A DNA stretch of 64,000 bases. It comes from Mycobacterium sp. IS-1742. GTDB lineage: Bacteria > Actinomycetota > Actinomycetes > Mycobacteriales > Mycobacteriaceae. The stretch spans positions 27,522 through 91,521 of the forward strand of contig NZ_LQIV01000017.1 of assembly GCF_001500125.1 (NCBI RefSeq). The letters run 5' to 3'. The first letter of the stretch is position 1. Every line of letters starts with the position of its first letter. The translations under genes were made by a program, and so were the position numbers. This document shows, piece after piece, positions 54,736 through 64,000 of the stretch. The notes under the pieces are model-generated. The model was not told the DNA's origin, did not search any database, and saw only the letters and a program-made list of their open reading frames with translations.

Positions 54736-55793
54736 GTATGGACACCGTGGATCTCCCCGTGACGCCGCCGCTGGAACCGATGCTCGCCAAGGCCCAGACC
54801 AAGGTGCCCGCTGATCTCGGCGTATGGTCCTACGAGCCGAAATGGGACGGCTTCCGGGCGCTGGTGTTCCGCGGCGGCGACGATGTGGTCCTGCTGTCGC
54901 GCAGTGGTAAGGACCTCGGTCGGTACTTTCCGGAGGTCGTGGACTCGGTGCGCGACGAACTGGCGCCACGCTGTGTGCTCGACGGTGAGATCGTCGTCCC
55001 CCGCGAGATCAACGGGCGCACCCGGCTGGACTGGGAGTCCCTGAGCCAGCGCATCCATCCCGCCGCCAGCCGCATCAAGATGCTCGCCGAGCAGACGCCC
55101 GCACACTTCATCGGCTTCGATGCGTTGGCCGTCGGCGATACGTCGCTGCTCAAGGAGCCGTTCCGGACGCGCCGTACCGCGCTCGTCGACGCCGTCGACG
55201 AGAAACAGTGGTGCCACGTCACCCGCACAACCGAAGACCCGTCGCTCGGTGCCCAGTGGCTCGAGGAGTTCGAGGGCGCCGGCCTCGACGGCGTGATCGC
55301 GAAACGGCTGGACGGGCCCTATCTGCCGGGCAAGCGGGAGATGGTGAAGGTCAAACACGCCCGTGACGCCGACTGTGTGGCCATCGGCTACCGCATCCAC
55401 AAGAGTGGCGAGGGCATCGGCTCGATACTGCTCGGGCTCTACACCGACGACGGGGAACTCCAAATGGTCGGTGGCGCCGCCTCTTTCACCGCCAAGGACC
55501 GGCTGAAACTGTTTGCCGAACTCGAGCCGCTCCGGGAAGGTGACGAGGTGCGCGAGGGTGACCCGAGCAGATGGAACTCGGCGGCGGACAAGCGGTGGAT
55601 CCCGATCCGGCCGGAGAAGGTGGCCGAGGTGGCCTACGACCAGATGGAGGGGAACTCGGTGCAGGGCAGGAGATTCCGCCACGCGGTGAAGTTCCGGCGC
55701 TGGCGCCCCGATCGCGACCCGGCCAGCTGCACCTTCGATCAATTGGAAGTCCCGCTCACCTACGATCTCTACGACGTGCTGGAGAAGTCCTGA
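54732..55793 (+). CDS. ligC: ATP-dependent DNA ligase LigC (copy 2)
   Basis: 353 residues from GTG 54732, overlapping the DUF222 stop by 4 bases (ATG 54738 also possible). Motif I EPKWDGFRALVF with Lys37, LDGEIV, FIGFDALAVG, GLDGVIAKRL and MVKVKH, then the OB domain. It seals nicks with ATP in end joining or base-excision repair. The stop and the polymerase ATG share a base (TGATG). Confidence 0.93.
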   Translation: MSMDTVDLPVTPPLEPMLAKAQTKVPADLGVWSYEPKWDGFRALVFRGGDDVVLLSRSGKDLGRYFPEVVDSVRDELAPRCVLDGEIVVPREINGRTRLDWESLSQRIHPAASRIKMLAEQTPAHFIGFDALAVGDTSLLKEPFRTRRTALVDAVDEKQWCHVTRTTEDPSLGAQWLEEFEGAGLDGVIAKRLDGPYLPGKREMVKVKHARDADCVAIGYRIHKSGEGIGSILLGLYTDDGELQMVGGAASFTAKDRLKLFAELEPLREGDEVREGDPSRWNSAADKRWIPIRPEKVAEVAYDQMEGNSVQGRRFRHAVKFRRWRPDRDPASCTFDQLEVPLTYDLYDVLEKS

Positions 55794-56836
55794 TGGCGAC
55801 GCCCGCAGAAGAAATCGACGTCGACGGGGTCACGGTACGGCTGACGAACCCGGACAAGGTCTACTTCCCGAAGCTGGGCTCGGCCGGGACCAAGCGCAAG
55901 CTGGTGGAGTACTACCTGTCGGTCAGTGAGCAGATGGTGTCCCTGCTGCGGGACAGGCCCGTACATCTGCAGCGGTTTCCCGACGGGATCGAGGGCGAGG
56001 AGATCTACCAGAAGCGGGTGCCGCAGAAGCATCCCGAATACCTCGAAACCTGCACCGTCACCTTCCCGTCCGGCCGCACCGCCGACGCGCTCAAGGTGAC
56101 ACACCCTTCGGCGATCGCGTGGGCCGCTCAGATGGGCACGATCACGCTGCATCCGTGGCAGGTGCGGTGCCCGGACGTCGAGCACCCCGACGAACTGCGC
56201 ATCGACCTGGATCCGCAGCCCGGCACGGGATTCCGGGAAGCCCGTACGATTGCCGTCGACGTGCTCAAACCGCTGCTCGACGAACTCGGGCTGGTGGGTT
56301 ATCCGAAGACGTCGGGTGGTCGCGGGGTGCATGTGTTCCTGCGGATCGCGACCGACTGGGACTTCATCGCGGTGCGCCGCGCGGGAATCGCGCTGGCCCG
56401 CGAGGTCGAGCGGCGGGCGCCGGACGCGGTGACCACATCGTGGTGGAAAGAGGAGCGCGGTCAGCGGCTGTTCATCGACTACAACCAGAACGCCCGTGAC
56501 CGTACGTTCGCGTCGGCCTATTCGGCGCGCAAGACGCCGATCGCGACGGTGTCGACACCGCTGACGTGGGCCGAACTGGCCGACGCCGATCCCGACGACT
56601 ACACGATCACCTCCGTGCCTGACTTCGTCGCCGGCCGGCCGGATCCGTGGGCGGCCATCGAGGACGACGCCCAGTCCATCGACAAGCTGCTGGAGATGGT
56701 GGCGGCCGACGAGGAGCGCGGCCTCGGCGACCTGCCCTACCCGCCGAACTACCCGAAGATGCCGGGCGAGCCGCCCCGGGTGCAGCCGAGCAAGAAGGTC
56801 GCCGCCCACTGGGACGACGAGGGCAACCGGAAGTAG
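55793..56836 (+). CDS. LigD-polymerase-like primase-polymerase (PrimPol-C type)
   Basis: 347 residues. AEP fold with catalytic DLD (Asp138, Asp140) in RIDLDPQPG, SGGRGVHVF (His180) and FIDYNQNARDRTFASAYSARKTPIATVSTPLTW. As in LigD-Pol it would fill gaps or extend primers with ribonucleotides and pass ends to LigC. Rv3730c and its M. smegmatis counterpart belong here. Start overlaps the ligC stop. Confidence 0.92.
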   Translation: MATPAEEIDVDGVTVRLTNPDKVYFPKLGSAGTKRKLVEYYLSVSEQMVSLLRDRPVHLQRFPDGIEGEEIYQKRVPQKHPEYLETCTVTFPSGRTADALKVTHPSAIAWAAQMGTITLHPWQVRCPDVEHPDELRIDLDPQPGTGFREARTIAVDVLKPLLDELGLVGYPKTSGGRGVHVFLRIATDWDFIAVRRAGIALAREVERRAPDAVTTSWWKEERGQRLFIDYNQNARDRTFASAYSARKTPIATVSTPLTWAELADADPDDYTITSVPDFVAGRPDPWAAIEDDAQSIDKLLEMVAADEERGLGDLPYPPNYPKMPGEPPRVQPSKKVAAHWDDEGNRK

Positions 56837-56839
56837 AGC

Positions 56840-56866
56840 GGCCCGCCACCGTGGAGGTGGCGGGCC
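56840..56866. terminator. Bidirectional stem-loop terminator between convergent genes
   Basis: GGCCCGCCACC (56840-56850) pairs with GGTGGCGGGCC (56856-56866), 11 bp with the loop GTGGA. It starts 4 bases after the polymerase stop and lies 20 bases from the stop of the convergent gene. No T-run. Confidence 0.7.
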
Positions 56867-56885
56867 GACCCGTTCGGCTCGGTGA

Positions 56886-57170
56886 CTACGCGCGCGGCGG
56901 CGTCCCGTAACCGGGGGTGCCCGGTGCCGGAGTGGTGGCGACGTGGCGGTCCTTCTTCGGCTTGAGGCCGAGCAGGCCCAGCAGGCCCAGCAGTCCCGCG
57001 AGACCCCACAGGCCGGTGTTGTCGCCGTCCTCCTGCTCATCGGCCTGGGCGACCAGGGTGGTCGTCGGGCCCTGAACGGGGGCGTACTCGGTGGTGGTGG
57101 CGTTGGCCACGCCGGCCCCACCGAACAGAAGGGCGCCGGTAGCGGCGGCGACAGCAACGATCTCACGCAT
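56886..57170 (-). CDS. Small exported WGxxGxxG-motif protein
   Basis: 94 residues from ATG 57170. Signal peptide 1-23 (VAVAAATGALLFGGAGVANA), acidic stretch (ADEQEDGDN), then WGLAGLLGLLGLLGLKPKKDR, the WGxxGxxG membrane-anchor motif with a basic stop. The Pro-rich tail is short. A SigF-like promoter candidate lies 110 bases upstream. Function unknown. Confidence 0.75.
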   Translation of the reverse strand: MREIVAVAAATGALLFGGAGVANATTTEYAPVQGPTTTLVAQADEQEDGDNTGLWGLAGLLGLLGLLGLKPKKDRHVATTPAPGTPGYGTPPRA

Positions 57171-57280
57171 GGAAACTCCAGACTTCGTGGCCCGTTCACG
57201 GGCCGGCGGACGATCGGACCAGGGGCTGTAGTCCACGCACGGAAGGGACGACTCACTGTCCCCCCGGTCGCAGGGTCTCA

Positions 57281-57305
57281 ATACCCCGGTCAACCGTCAT
57301 CAAAC
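57281..57305 (-). promoter_or_regulatory. SigF-like promoter of the WGxxGxxG gene
   Basis: On the minus strand GTTT, a 15-base spacer and GGGTAT match the mycobacterial SigF consensus (GGTTT-N15-17-GGGTAT) except for the first G. The start would be near 57272, giving a leader of about 100 bases. Single-site evidence only. Confidence 0.4.
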
Positions 57306-57356
57306 GGTCAGTTTCAGCTAAGCCGCGGTCGGTATACTTCGCAGCTCCGCGTTCCG

Positions 57357-58421
57357 TCAGGTCGGCACCACTCCGCGCGCCTGCGGCAGCGGCAGATCGG
57401 TGTAGGTCGCGATGCCCGGGGCCGCGGCCACCACCGCCGGGATGGCGTGAATCGGTGGCATCGCCGTCATGATGTGGCCCAGCACGAAGAAGTCCTCGAG
57501 CGTCTTGGCGTTCTCGATCATGTCCTGCGGCGGCAGGAAACCCACCTGCATGTTGACCGTCGGCCGCCCGTCGACGGTGATCTTCCAGCCGTCGCCGTCG
57601 AGTTGCCAGTCCGGGTCGAGGGTCGTGCCCTTCTTCCACCGCACGTTGATGTCGATGACGGTCCTCCCGCCGACGATTCCCCGCCAACTCGCGTACACGC
57701 CCGCGACGTGGCCCTTGGGGATGGTCCACGAGGCCATCGCGAGATCCTCAGTGGTCTGGGCATATTCGGACACGCACGTGATCTCGTCGAGCTCGATGCC
57801 CAGCGAATCGGCGACCAGCTGCACCGCCTCGGCGAAGACGGCGGTCCCGGTCGCGGCCATCGGTTGGAGGTTCGGATCGTCGATCGCGGTGCCGAAGCCG
57901 ACCGGACGTTCGGTGTCGGGGGAGTCGTACAGCGTGGTGTCGGCGGATTCGGCGATGGTGATCTTGTCGACGCGGTCGCACGCCGTCGCCGCCACGATCG
58001 CCAGCAGCTCGGCGAACCCCGGGCTGACCCCGGAACCGAACAGCGTCGAACCGCCGCGCTCGCATGCCTGGGCGAGCCGGTCGCGGCCCTCGCCGAGGTT
58101 GTGGCCGGTGATGAAGGACGCGCTCGCCACCACGTTCACCCCGGCCTCCAGGATGCGCACCAGTTCGTCGACGTCGATCCACATCGGGTTGTACACCACG
58201 ACATCGGGTTTCAGCGCAAGCAGTTCGTCGACGTCGTTGGTGGCGCTGACCCCGAGTGGTTCGATGCCCACCAGTTCGCCGACGTCGCGTCCCGCCTTCT
58301 CCGCCGACCAGGCGTAGCAGCCGACCAGTTCGAGACGGGGATTCGCGGCGATCGCCGCGACAGAACTCTTACCGACATTGCCGGTCGTCCACTGGACGAC
58401 CCGATAGGGAGTGTTTGGCAC
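57357..58421 (-). CDS. DapB-like NAD(P)-dependent dehydrogenase family protein
   Basis: 354 residues. YRVVQWTTGNVGKSSVAAIAANPRLELVGCY is the Rossmann loop of the dihydrodipicolinate-reductase-like family; later VVYNPMWIDVDELVRILEAGVNVVASASFITG and GSGVSPGFAELL. It belongs with the amine/2,4-diaminopentanoate dehydrogenase-like group of actinobacteria, whose substrate is unproven. Divergent from the TetR gene across the 58451 palindrome. Confidence 0.8.
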   Translation of the reverse strand: MPNTPYRVVQWTTGNVGKSSVAAIAANPRLELVGCYAWSAEKAGRDVGELVGIEPLGVSATNDVDELLALKPDVVVYNPMWIDVDELVRILEAGVNVVASASFITGHNLGEGRDRLAQACERGGSTLFGSGVSPGFAELLAIVAATACDRVDKITIAESADTTLYDSPDTERPVGFGTAIDDPNLQPMAATGTAVFAEAVQLVADSLGIELDEITCVSEYAQTTEDLAMASWTIPKGHVAGVYASWRGIVGGRTVIDINVRWKKGTTLDPDWQLDGDGWKITVDGRPTVNMQVGFLPPQDMIENAKTLEDFFVLGHIMTAMPPIHAIPAVVAAAPGIATYTDLPLPQARGVVPT

Positions 58422-58450
58422 CCGCTCAGATTAGGGCGATGCTGCACGCT

Positions 58451-58470
58451 TTTTTGCCGATCGGCGAAAA
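58451..58470. promoter_or_regulatory. Palindromic operator between DapB-like gene and TetR gene
   Basis: TTTTTGCCGATCGGCGAAAA, a 20-base palindrome with a single mismatched pair, in the 77-base divergent interval, 29 bases from each start (58421 and 58499). Likely binding site of the adjacent TetR regulator. Confidence 0.65.
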
Positions 58471-58498
58471 TTCGGGGTCGGCTGCGTAGGCTGGCCCC

Positions 58499-59167
58499 GT
58501 GGGAGCCGAGGTCGACGCGCCAGAACCCCGCCGCACTCGAGGCCGGCCCGCCCGCATCAGCCGCGCGCAGATCGTCGCTGCCGCCCGCCGGGCGTCCGGA
58601 CCCACACTCACGATGCAGGCCGTCGCCGACGAACTGGGCGTCAGCCGCAAGGCCCTGCACTACTACGTCGGCAACCGCCAGGGACTGCTCACGCTCGTGG
58701 TGCTTGACCGCTTCGAACAAGAGCTGGGCCGGGTGCAGCTACCCGACGGCGACTGGCGTGCGGTGCTGCGCGCCTACGCGTTCGCCTTCCGCGACGGCAT
58801 CGTCCAGGTCGGGGAGGGGGTGGACCAGATGCCGTTCAGCGGGGTGGGCGCGGTTGCGGTACTCGCGCTCGCCGAACGTGTGCTCGCCGCCTTGCTCAGT
58901 GCCGGTTTCGACGCCGACGACGCGCGCCGCGGGGTCACCGCCGTTGCCGACATCGCACAGTCGGCCGCCCACGACATCGTGCACACCTCGGTGCGCGATT
59001 CTCATCAGGAGCAGACGCGCGTGGTGCTCGCCAAGTCGGCCGACACCGACTATCCGGCGTTGCGCCGGGTCCTCGCCGTTGCGCCGCAACCGGATGACGG
59101 GCAGTTCGAGTTCGCGCTCAACCTGGCGATCAGCGGCCTCGAACGGCTGCTCGCCGGTGCCCGGTGA
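58499..59167 (+). CDS. TetR/AcrR-family regulator
   Basis: 222 residues from GTG 58499. HTH in LTMQAVADELGVSRKALHYYVGNRQGLL (about 36-63) after a basic N-terminus (RRTRGRPARISRAQI). The C-terminal TetR_C domain is helical. Probable repressor of the divergent DapB-like gene and itself. Nine bases from the convergent protease stop. Confidence 0.88.
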   Translation: MGAEVDAPEPRRTRGRPARISRAQIVAAARRASGPTLTMQAVADELGVSRKALHYYVGNRQGLLTLVVLDRFEQELGRVQLPDGDWRAVLRAYAFAFRDGIVQVGEGVDQMPFSGVGAVAVLALAERVLAALLSAGFDADDARRGVTAVADIAQSAAHDIVHTSVRDSHQEQTRVVLAKSADTDYPALRRVLAVAPQPDDGQFEFALNLAISGLERLLAGAR

Positions 59168-59176
59168 ACCAGCGGG

Positions 59177-60202
59177 TCAGGGGCCGGGTGCCAGGATCGC
59201 CCTGCCGGTGCGCTCCTGTCCGGCGCGATCGATCCACGTGACGTCGACGGCGTCGCCGGGATAGAACCGGTCCAGCGTGTAGGTCAGCGCGGTGGCCGAC
59301 GGCAGGCGAACGCCGTTGATCGCGATCAGCACGTCGCCGTCCATCAGTCCGGCCGCTTCAGCGGGACCGCCGCGCAGCACTTCCTGGATCACCACACCGG
59401 GCACGTCGGTCGGGGCGGTCCGGACACCGACTCCGAGCAGCGCGGGCGGGCCGATGTGGACGGTGTCCGACGGCGTCCGCGACCGGATCTGATTGGCGAC
59501 ACCGATCGCCTCGTTGATCGGGATCGCGAAGCCCTTGCCCCCGGGCCCCATCCGGAAGTTCACCGACGCCGCGGTGGTGATGCCGACGACCTGGCCTGCG
59601 CTGTTGACCACCGGCCCCCCCGAATCGCCGGCGCGCACGGGCGCGGCGAACTCGATCAGACCCGTGAGCTCATCGGAGGCACCGGTCAGCGAATCCTCGG
59701 CCTGAACCGTGCGCCCGAACGCGGTGACGCTGCCGACCTCGCGGGTCAGCGGCGCCGCGGAGCCCTGAGCGTTGCCGAGCGCGACGACCGGTTCACCGGC
59801 CGCCAATGCCGCGGAGTCGCCGATCGGCGCGACCGGCAGACCGCCCGCCCCCAGCAACTGGATCACCGCGATGTCGCGACCACGGTCGTAGCCGACCAGG
59901 TCGGCCGGGAAGGACCGGCCCGCCACGGTGACGTTCGTCCGATCGGCGCCCTGGACGACGTGGTAGTTCGTCAGCACCTGGCCGCCCGGGTCGAGGACGA
60001 TGCCGGTGCCGGTGCCGATGGCGCCCTGGTAGTCGATCTCGGTGTCGATGCGCGCCACCGCGGGCTCGACCGACGCCGCCGCCGCGAGCGGATCACCCGG
60101 TGCAGCGCTCGACGTGGCGGGGGACAGAGGCGCGACCAACGTGAGCAGCGCGGTCAACACGACCGAGAGCACGGACAGCCAACGATGACGGAGCATGCCC
60201 AT
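59177..60202 (-). CDS. Secreted trypsin-like serine protease with PDZ domain
   Basis: 341 residues, signal peptide 1-34 (ending SSAA). HtrA/PepA-like catalytic triad His81 (LTNYHVV), Asp110 (RDIAVIQL) and Ser194 (AGDSGGPVV); a PDZ domain covers about 245-335 (VVIQEVLRGGPAEAAGLMDGDVLIAINGV). It resembles the secreted mycobacterial PepA (Rv0125) protein. Confidence 0.9.
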   Translation of the reverse strand: MGMLRHRWLSVLSVVLTALLTLVAPLSPATSSAAPGDPLAAAASVEPAVARIDTEIDYQGAIGTGTGIVLDPGGQVLTNYHVVQGADRTNVTVAGRSFPADLVGYDRGRDIAVIQLLGAGGLPVAPIGDSAALAAGEPVVALGNAQGSAAPLTREVGSVTAFGRTVQAEDSLTGASDELTGLIEFAAPVRAGDSGGPVVNSAGQVVGITTAASVNFRMGPGGKGFAIPINEAIGVANQIRSRTPSDTVHIGPPALLGVGVRTAPTDVPGVVIQEVLRGGPAEAAGLMDGDVLIAINGVRLPSATALTYTLDRFYPGDAVDVTWIDRAGQERTGRAILAPGP

Positions 60203-60291
60203 GGATTGCCCTTCGACGCTGTTTTATAACTCGGGTTCTGCTCACATTGTTCGTGATGGGCACCCGGGCTGTCGACAAATGGGCGCTGAGC

Positions 60292-61038
60292 TCAGTCTTC
60301 GACGGCGATACCGCCGCGAAGACGGCGCCGTCGGCGGGGAGAGTCGCCCTTGCCGGACGGGCGCCGGTTGCGCAGCCGTCCGTTTGTCTCCGCCTGTTCG
60401 TCCGACGCCTCTTCAGGCTCGCCTACCTCGTCCGCCTCACTGGTCTCTTCGGCTTCGACGACGGGCTCGTCCGACTCCGAGCGTTCGGCTTCCTCGACCT
60501 CATCGGTCTCGTCGGTGGCGTCCTCGGTGACCGTCTCCTCGGCCGCCTCCTGCGCCGCCTTGCGACGGCCGCGACGGGTCTTCGACGCGGGCTTGAGCGG
60601 TTTCGGCGGCGGCGGGGGCAGCTCGGCGACGAACGCCAGATAGAAGGCGAAGATGCCGAGCAGCGCGATCGCAGCGGCCGCGCCGTAGATCCCGAACAAC
60701 CAGGGCCCTGCGGAATCGAGGTCGAGCCAGATCTCGCTGATCGCGGCGCCCAGGATCAGCGCACCGGCCAGCACATGCAGCGCGATCGACGCGGTGCGCA
60801 GGCGCAACGCCAACTGCGGGGTGCCGAATTCGGGGCGGCGGGTGCGCAGCAGCGTGAACACCACGGGCAACGCGGCAAGGCCGATCAGCGCCGCCGTCAC
60901 GATCCGCAGCACCGTGCCCAGCGTGTGCGACGTCGAACCCATGAGCTCGAACCAACGGGGCAGGACGAAGAAGAAATAGAGGACAGCAGCGATGACGGAG
61001 AACGATGCGTGCCAGATGACCGCGACCGAGCGCCGCAT
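60292..61038 (-). CDS. Integral membrane protein with acidic tail (Rv3723-like)
   Basis: 248 residues from ATG 61038 with GAGGAGGAG 2-10 bases upstream. Four predicted membrane helices (about 5-24, 40-60, 75-100, 107-130), a short proline run (PPPPPKPLKP), then about 90 residues rich in Glu/Asp and a basic end (PRRRRRLRGG). Orthologous by position to Rv3723. Function unknown. Confidence 0.8.
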   Translation of the reverse strand: MRRSVAVIWHASFSVIAAVLYFFFVLPRWFELMGSTSHTLGTVLRIVTAALIGLAALPVVFTLLRTRRPEFGTPQLALRLRTASIALHVLAGALILGAAISEIWLDLDSAGPWLFGIYGAAAAIALLGIFAFYLAFVAELPPPPPKPLKPASKTRRGRRKAAQEAAEETVTEDATDETDEVEEAERSESDEPVVEAEETSEADEVGEPEEASDEQAETNGRLRNRRPSGKGDSPRRRRRLRGGIAVED

Positions 61039-61112
61039 ACTCCTCCTCGAGATTGGTGGGCCGGCGGTGCGATCAGGATCTCGGATCGCTGATCGCACCC
61101 CCGGACCGAGTG

Positions 61113-61198
61113 CGGAGGATGCGGGATTTGAACCCGCGAGGGCTGTTAACCCAACCCGCGTTCCAGGCGAGCGCCATAGGCCACTAGGCGAATCCTCC
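61113..61198 (-). tRNA. tRNA-Ser(GGA)
   Basis: 86 bases on the minus strand. Acceptor GGAGGAT/ATCCTCC, discriminator G; anticodon arm CTCGC-CTGGAAC-GCGGG gives anticodon GGA; long variable arm; T-loop GGTTCAAATCC. Reads UCC/UCU. Divergent from ffs. Confidence 0.95.
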
Positions 61199-61212
61199 GC
61201 GGGCCATGGTAG

Positions 61213-62673
<1,461 letters not shown>

Positions 62674-62707
62674 CCGTCCGTCGTAGTCCGTCGGTAGCCT
62701 GCTGACC

Positions 62708-64000
62708 GTGGCGCTCTACCGCAAGTACCGACCGGCGACCTTCGCGGAGGTGGTCGGGCAGGAGCATGTCACCGAACCGCTGTCGACCGCGCTGTCGGCG
62801 GGCCGGATCAACCACGCCTACCTGTTCTCCGGCCCCCGCGGCTGCGGGAAGACGTCGTCGGCGCGCATCCTGGCCCGTTCGCTCAACTGCGAGCAGGGGC
62901 CGACTCCCACACCGTGCGGAACATGTGACTCGTGCGTGGCGCTGGCCCCCAACGGGCCGGGCAACATGGACGTCACCGAACTCGACGCCGCCAGCCACGG
63001 CGGTGTGGACGACACGCGCGAACTGCGGGACCGCGCGTTCTACGCCCCCGCGCAGTCCCGGTACCGCATCTTCATCGTCGACGAAGCGCACATGGTCACC
63101 ACGGCCGGGTTCAACGCGCTGCTCAAGATCGTCGAGGAGCCGCCGGAGCACCTGATCTTCGTGTTCGCCACCACCGAACCGGAGAAGGTGCTGCCGACGA
63201 TCCGTTCGCGCACCCACCACTACCCGTTCCGCCTGCTGGCGCCGAAGACCATGCGCACGCTGCTGGAACGGATCTGCGCCGACGAGGGCGTCACCGTCGA
63301 CGACGCCGTGTATCCGCTGGTGATCCGCGCAGGCGGCGGTTCGCCGCGCGACACGCTCTCGGTGCTCGACCAGCTGCTGGCCGGCGCGGCCGGCAACCGG
63401 GTCGAGTACGGGCGCGCGCTGGCGCTGCTGGGTGCCACCGACGTCGCGCTGATCGACGATGCGGTGGACGCACTGGTCGCCGGGGACGCCGCCGCCCTGT
63501 TCGGCGCCGTCGAGTCCGTCATCGACGCCGGCCACGATCCCCGACGCTTCGCCATCGACCTGCTCGAACGCTTCCGCGACCTCATCGTCCTGCAGGCGGT
63601 GCCCGACGCCGCGGCCCGCGGAGTGGTCGACGCCCCCGGCGACGTGCTGGACCGGATGCGTGAGCAGGCCGCCCGGCTGGGGGCCGCGACGCTGACCCGC
63701 TATGCCGAGGTGGTGCATGCCGGGCTGGGGGAGATGCGCGGTGCGACCGCTCCGCGGCTGCTCCTCGAGGTGGTGTGCGCCCGGCTGTTGCTGCCGTCGG
63801 CCAGTGACACCGAATCGGCACTGCTGCAACGGGTCGAGCGCATCGAGACCCGGCTCGACATGTCGATCCCCGCGTCCGACATCCCGGCCGCCGCTCGCCC
63901 CGTCGAGCCCGCCAAGACCTTCACCCGCCGGAGCCAGGCGGCCGAGGCGCCGGCGCCCGCCCCTGCCCCTGCTGCCCCACCCGTCGAAGCACGTTCTGCG
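62708..64000 (+). CDS. dnaX: DNA polymerase III subunits gamma/tau (3' end outside window)
   Basis: 431 residues visible from GTG 62708. MALYRKYRPATFAEVVGQEHV, Walker A GPRGCGKTSSARIL (42-55), zinc ligands Cys61, Cys70, Cys73, Cys76, Walker B FIVDEAHM, SRC-like TTEPEKVLPTIRSR. The clamp loader ATPase of replication. The visible end is a Pro/Ala repeat (APAPAPAPAAPP) in the linker to the tau part. Confidence 0.97.
   Translation, partial: MALYRKYRPATFAEVVGQEHVTEPLSTALSAGRINHAYLFSGPRGCGKTSSARILARSLNCEQGPTPTPCGTCDSCVALAPNGPGNMDVTELDAASHGGVDDTRELRDRAFYAPAQSRYRIFIVDEAHMVTTAGFNALLKIVEEPPEHLIFVFATTEPEKVLPTIRSRTHHYPFRLLAPKTMRTLLERICADEGVTVDDAVYPLVIRAGGGSPRDTLSVLDQLLAGAAGNRVEYGRALALLGATDVALIDDAVDALVAGDAAALFGAVESVIDAGHDPRRFAIDLLERFRDLIVLQAVPDAAARGVVDAPGDVLDRMREQAARLGAATLTRYAEVVHAGLGEMRGATAPRLLLEVVCARLLLPSASDTESALLQRVERIETRLDMSIPASDIPAAARPVEPAKTFTRRSQAAEAPAPAPAPAAPPVEARSA

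Noticed and set aside
63950..63990. Alternating Ala/Pro-coding repeat near the right edge as a tandem DNA repeat
   Set aside because: It is the known low-complexity linker of mycobacterial dnaX; the DNA repeat is short and follows from codon use.

Overview
The window is chromosomal DNA of a mycobacterium, most likely a rapid-growing environmental species (Mycolicibacterium type). It is very GC-rich, GTG starts are frequent, and genes are often joined by GTGA or ATGA overlaps. The genes and their relative orientations follow, inverted, a block I recall from M. tuberculosis running roughly from Rv3777 down to Rv3721c: quinone oxidoreductase, echA21, the Rv3773c family, hisC2, lpqH, alkyl sulfatase, 'fadE36', Rv3760, proXVWZ, Rv3755c, tyrA, the tadA pair, Rv3723, tRNA-Ser, ffs, aspC (Rv3722c) and dnaX. 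This synteny is from memory and not from a search.

Layout. 1-7.7 kb: quinone oxidoreductase (cut by the window edge), a MarR regulator, echA21, small exported proteins, hisC2, three tRNA genes, a cutinase and small enzymes. 7.7-21.8 kb: glucose-6-phosphate dehydrogenase, an alkyl-sulfatase-like hydrolase, an SDR, a phosphatase, a kinase-like protein (the 'FadE36' type), the compatible-solute importer ProXVWZ, prephenate dehydrogenase, the tRNA deaminase TadA with its companion gene, tRNA-Ser(CGA) and two small exported proteins. 21.8-29.9 kb: a penicillin-binding lipoprotein, a fused B12-dependent diol dehydratase with its small subunit and reactivase, an exported PE-PPE-domain protein and LpqH. 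30-40 kb: a haloalkane-dehalogenase-like enzyme, Tgt, a P450, a saccharopine-dehydrogenase-like protein, GluQRS with an amino-acid-type ABC importer, a DesA1-type desaturase and a LigC-type ligase.

40-53 kb is an accessory catabolic island of 14 genes: one GMC oxidoreductase, four SDRs, two P450s, three luciferase-like (LLM) flavin enzymes, one nitroreductase, one VOC protein, one SnoaL-like protein and one TetR regulator. I find one palindrome, consensus CTRTACGNNCGTAYAG, in front of every transcription unit, including tetR. This makes the island one probable regulon of an unknown oxidative pathway. It lies between the two LigC-type ligase genes.

53-57 kb: a DUF222/HNH nuclease gene (13E12 family) has a near-perfect mycobacterial SOS box over its start codon. 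It is translationally coupled to LigC and then to a LigD-polymerase-like gene, forming a probable DNA-damage-inducible nuclease/ligase/polymerase operon.

57-64 kb returns to core genes: a WGxxGxxG protein, a DapB-like dehydrogenase divergent from a TetR regulator, an HtrA-like protease, a membrane protein, tRNA-Ser(GGA), SRP RNA, aspartate aminotransferase and the start of dnaX. The window encodes four tRNA-Ser isoacceptors (UGA, GCU, CGA, GGA). It also holds both Tgt and GluQRS for queuosine-type tRNA modification, and both TadA and its substrate tRNA-Arg(ACG). No gap between genes exceeds 300 bases.
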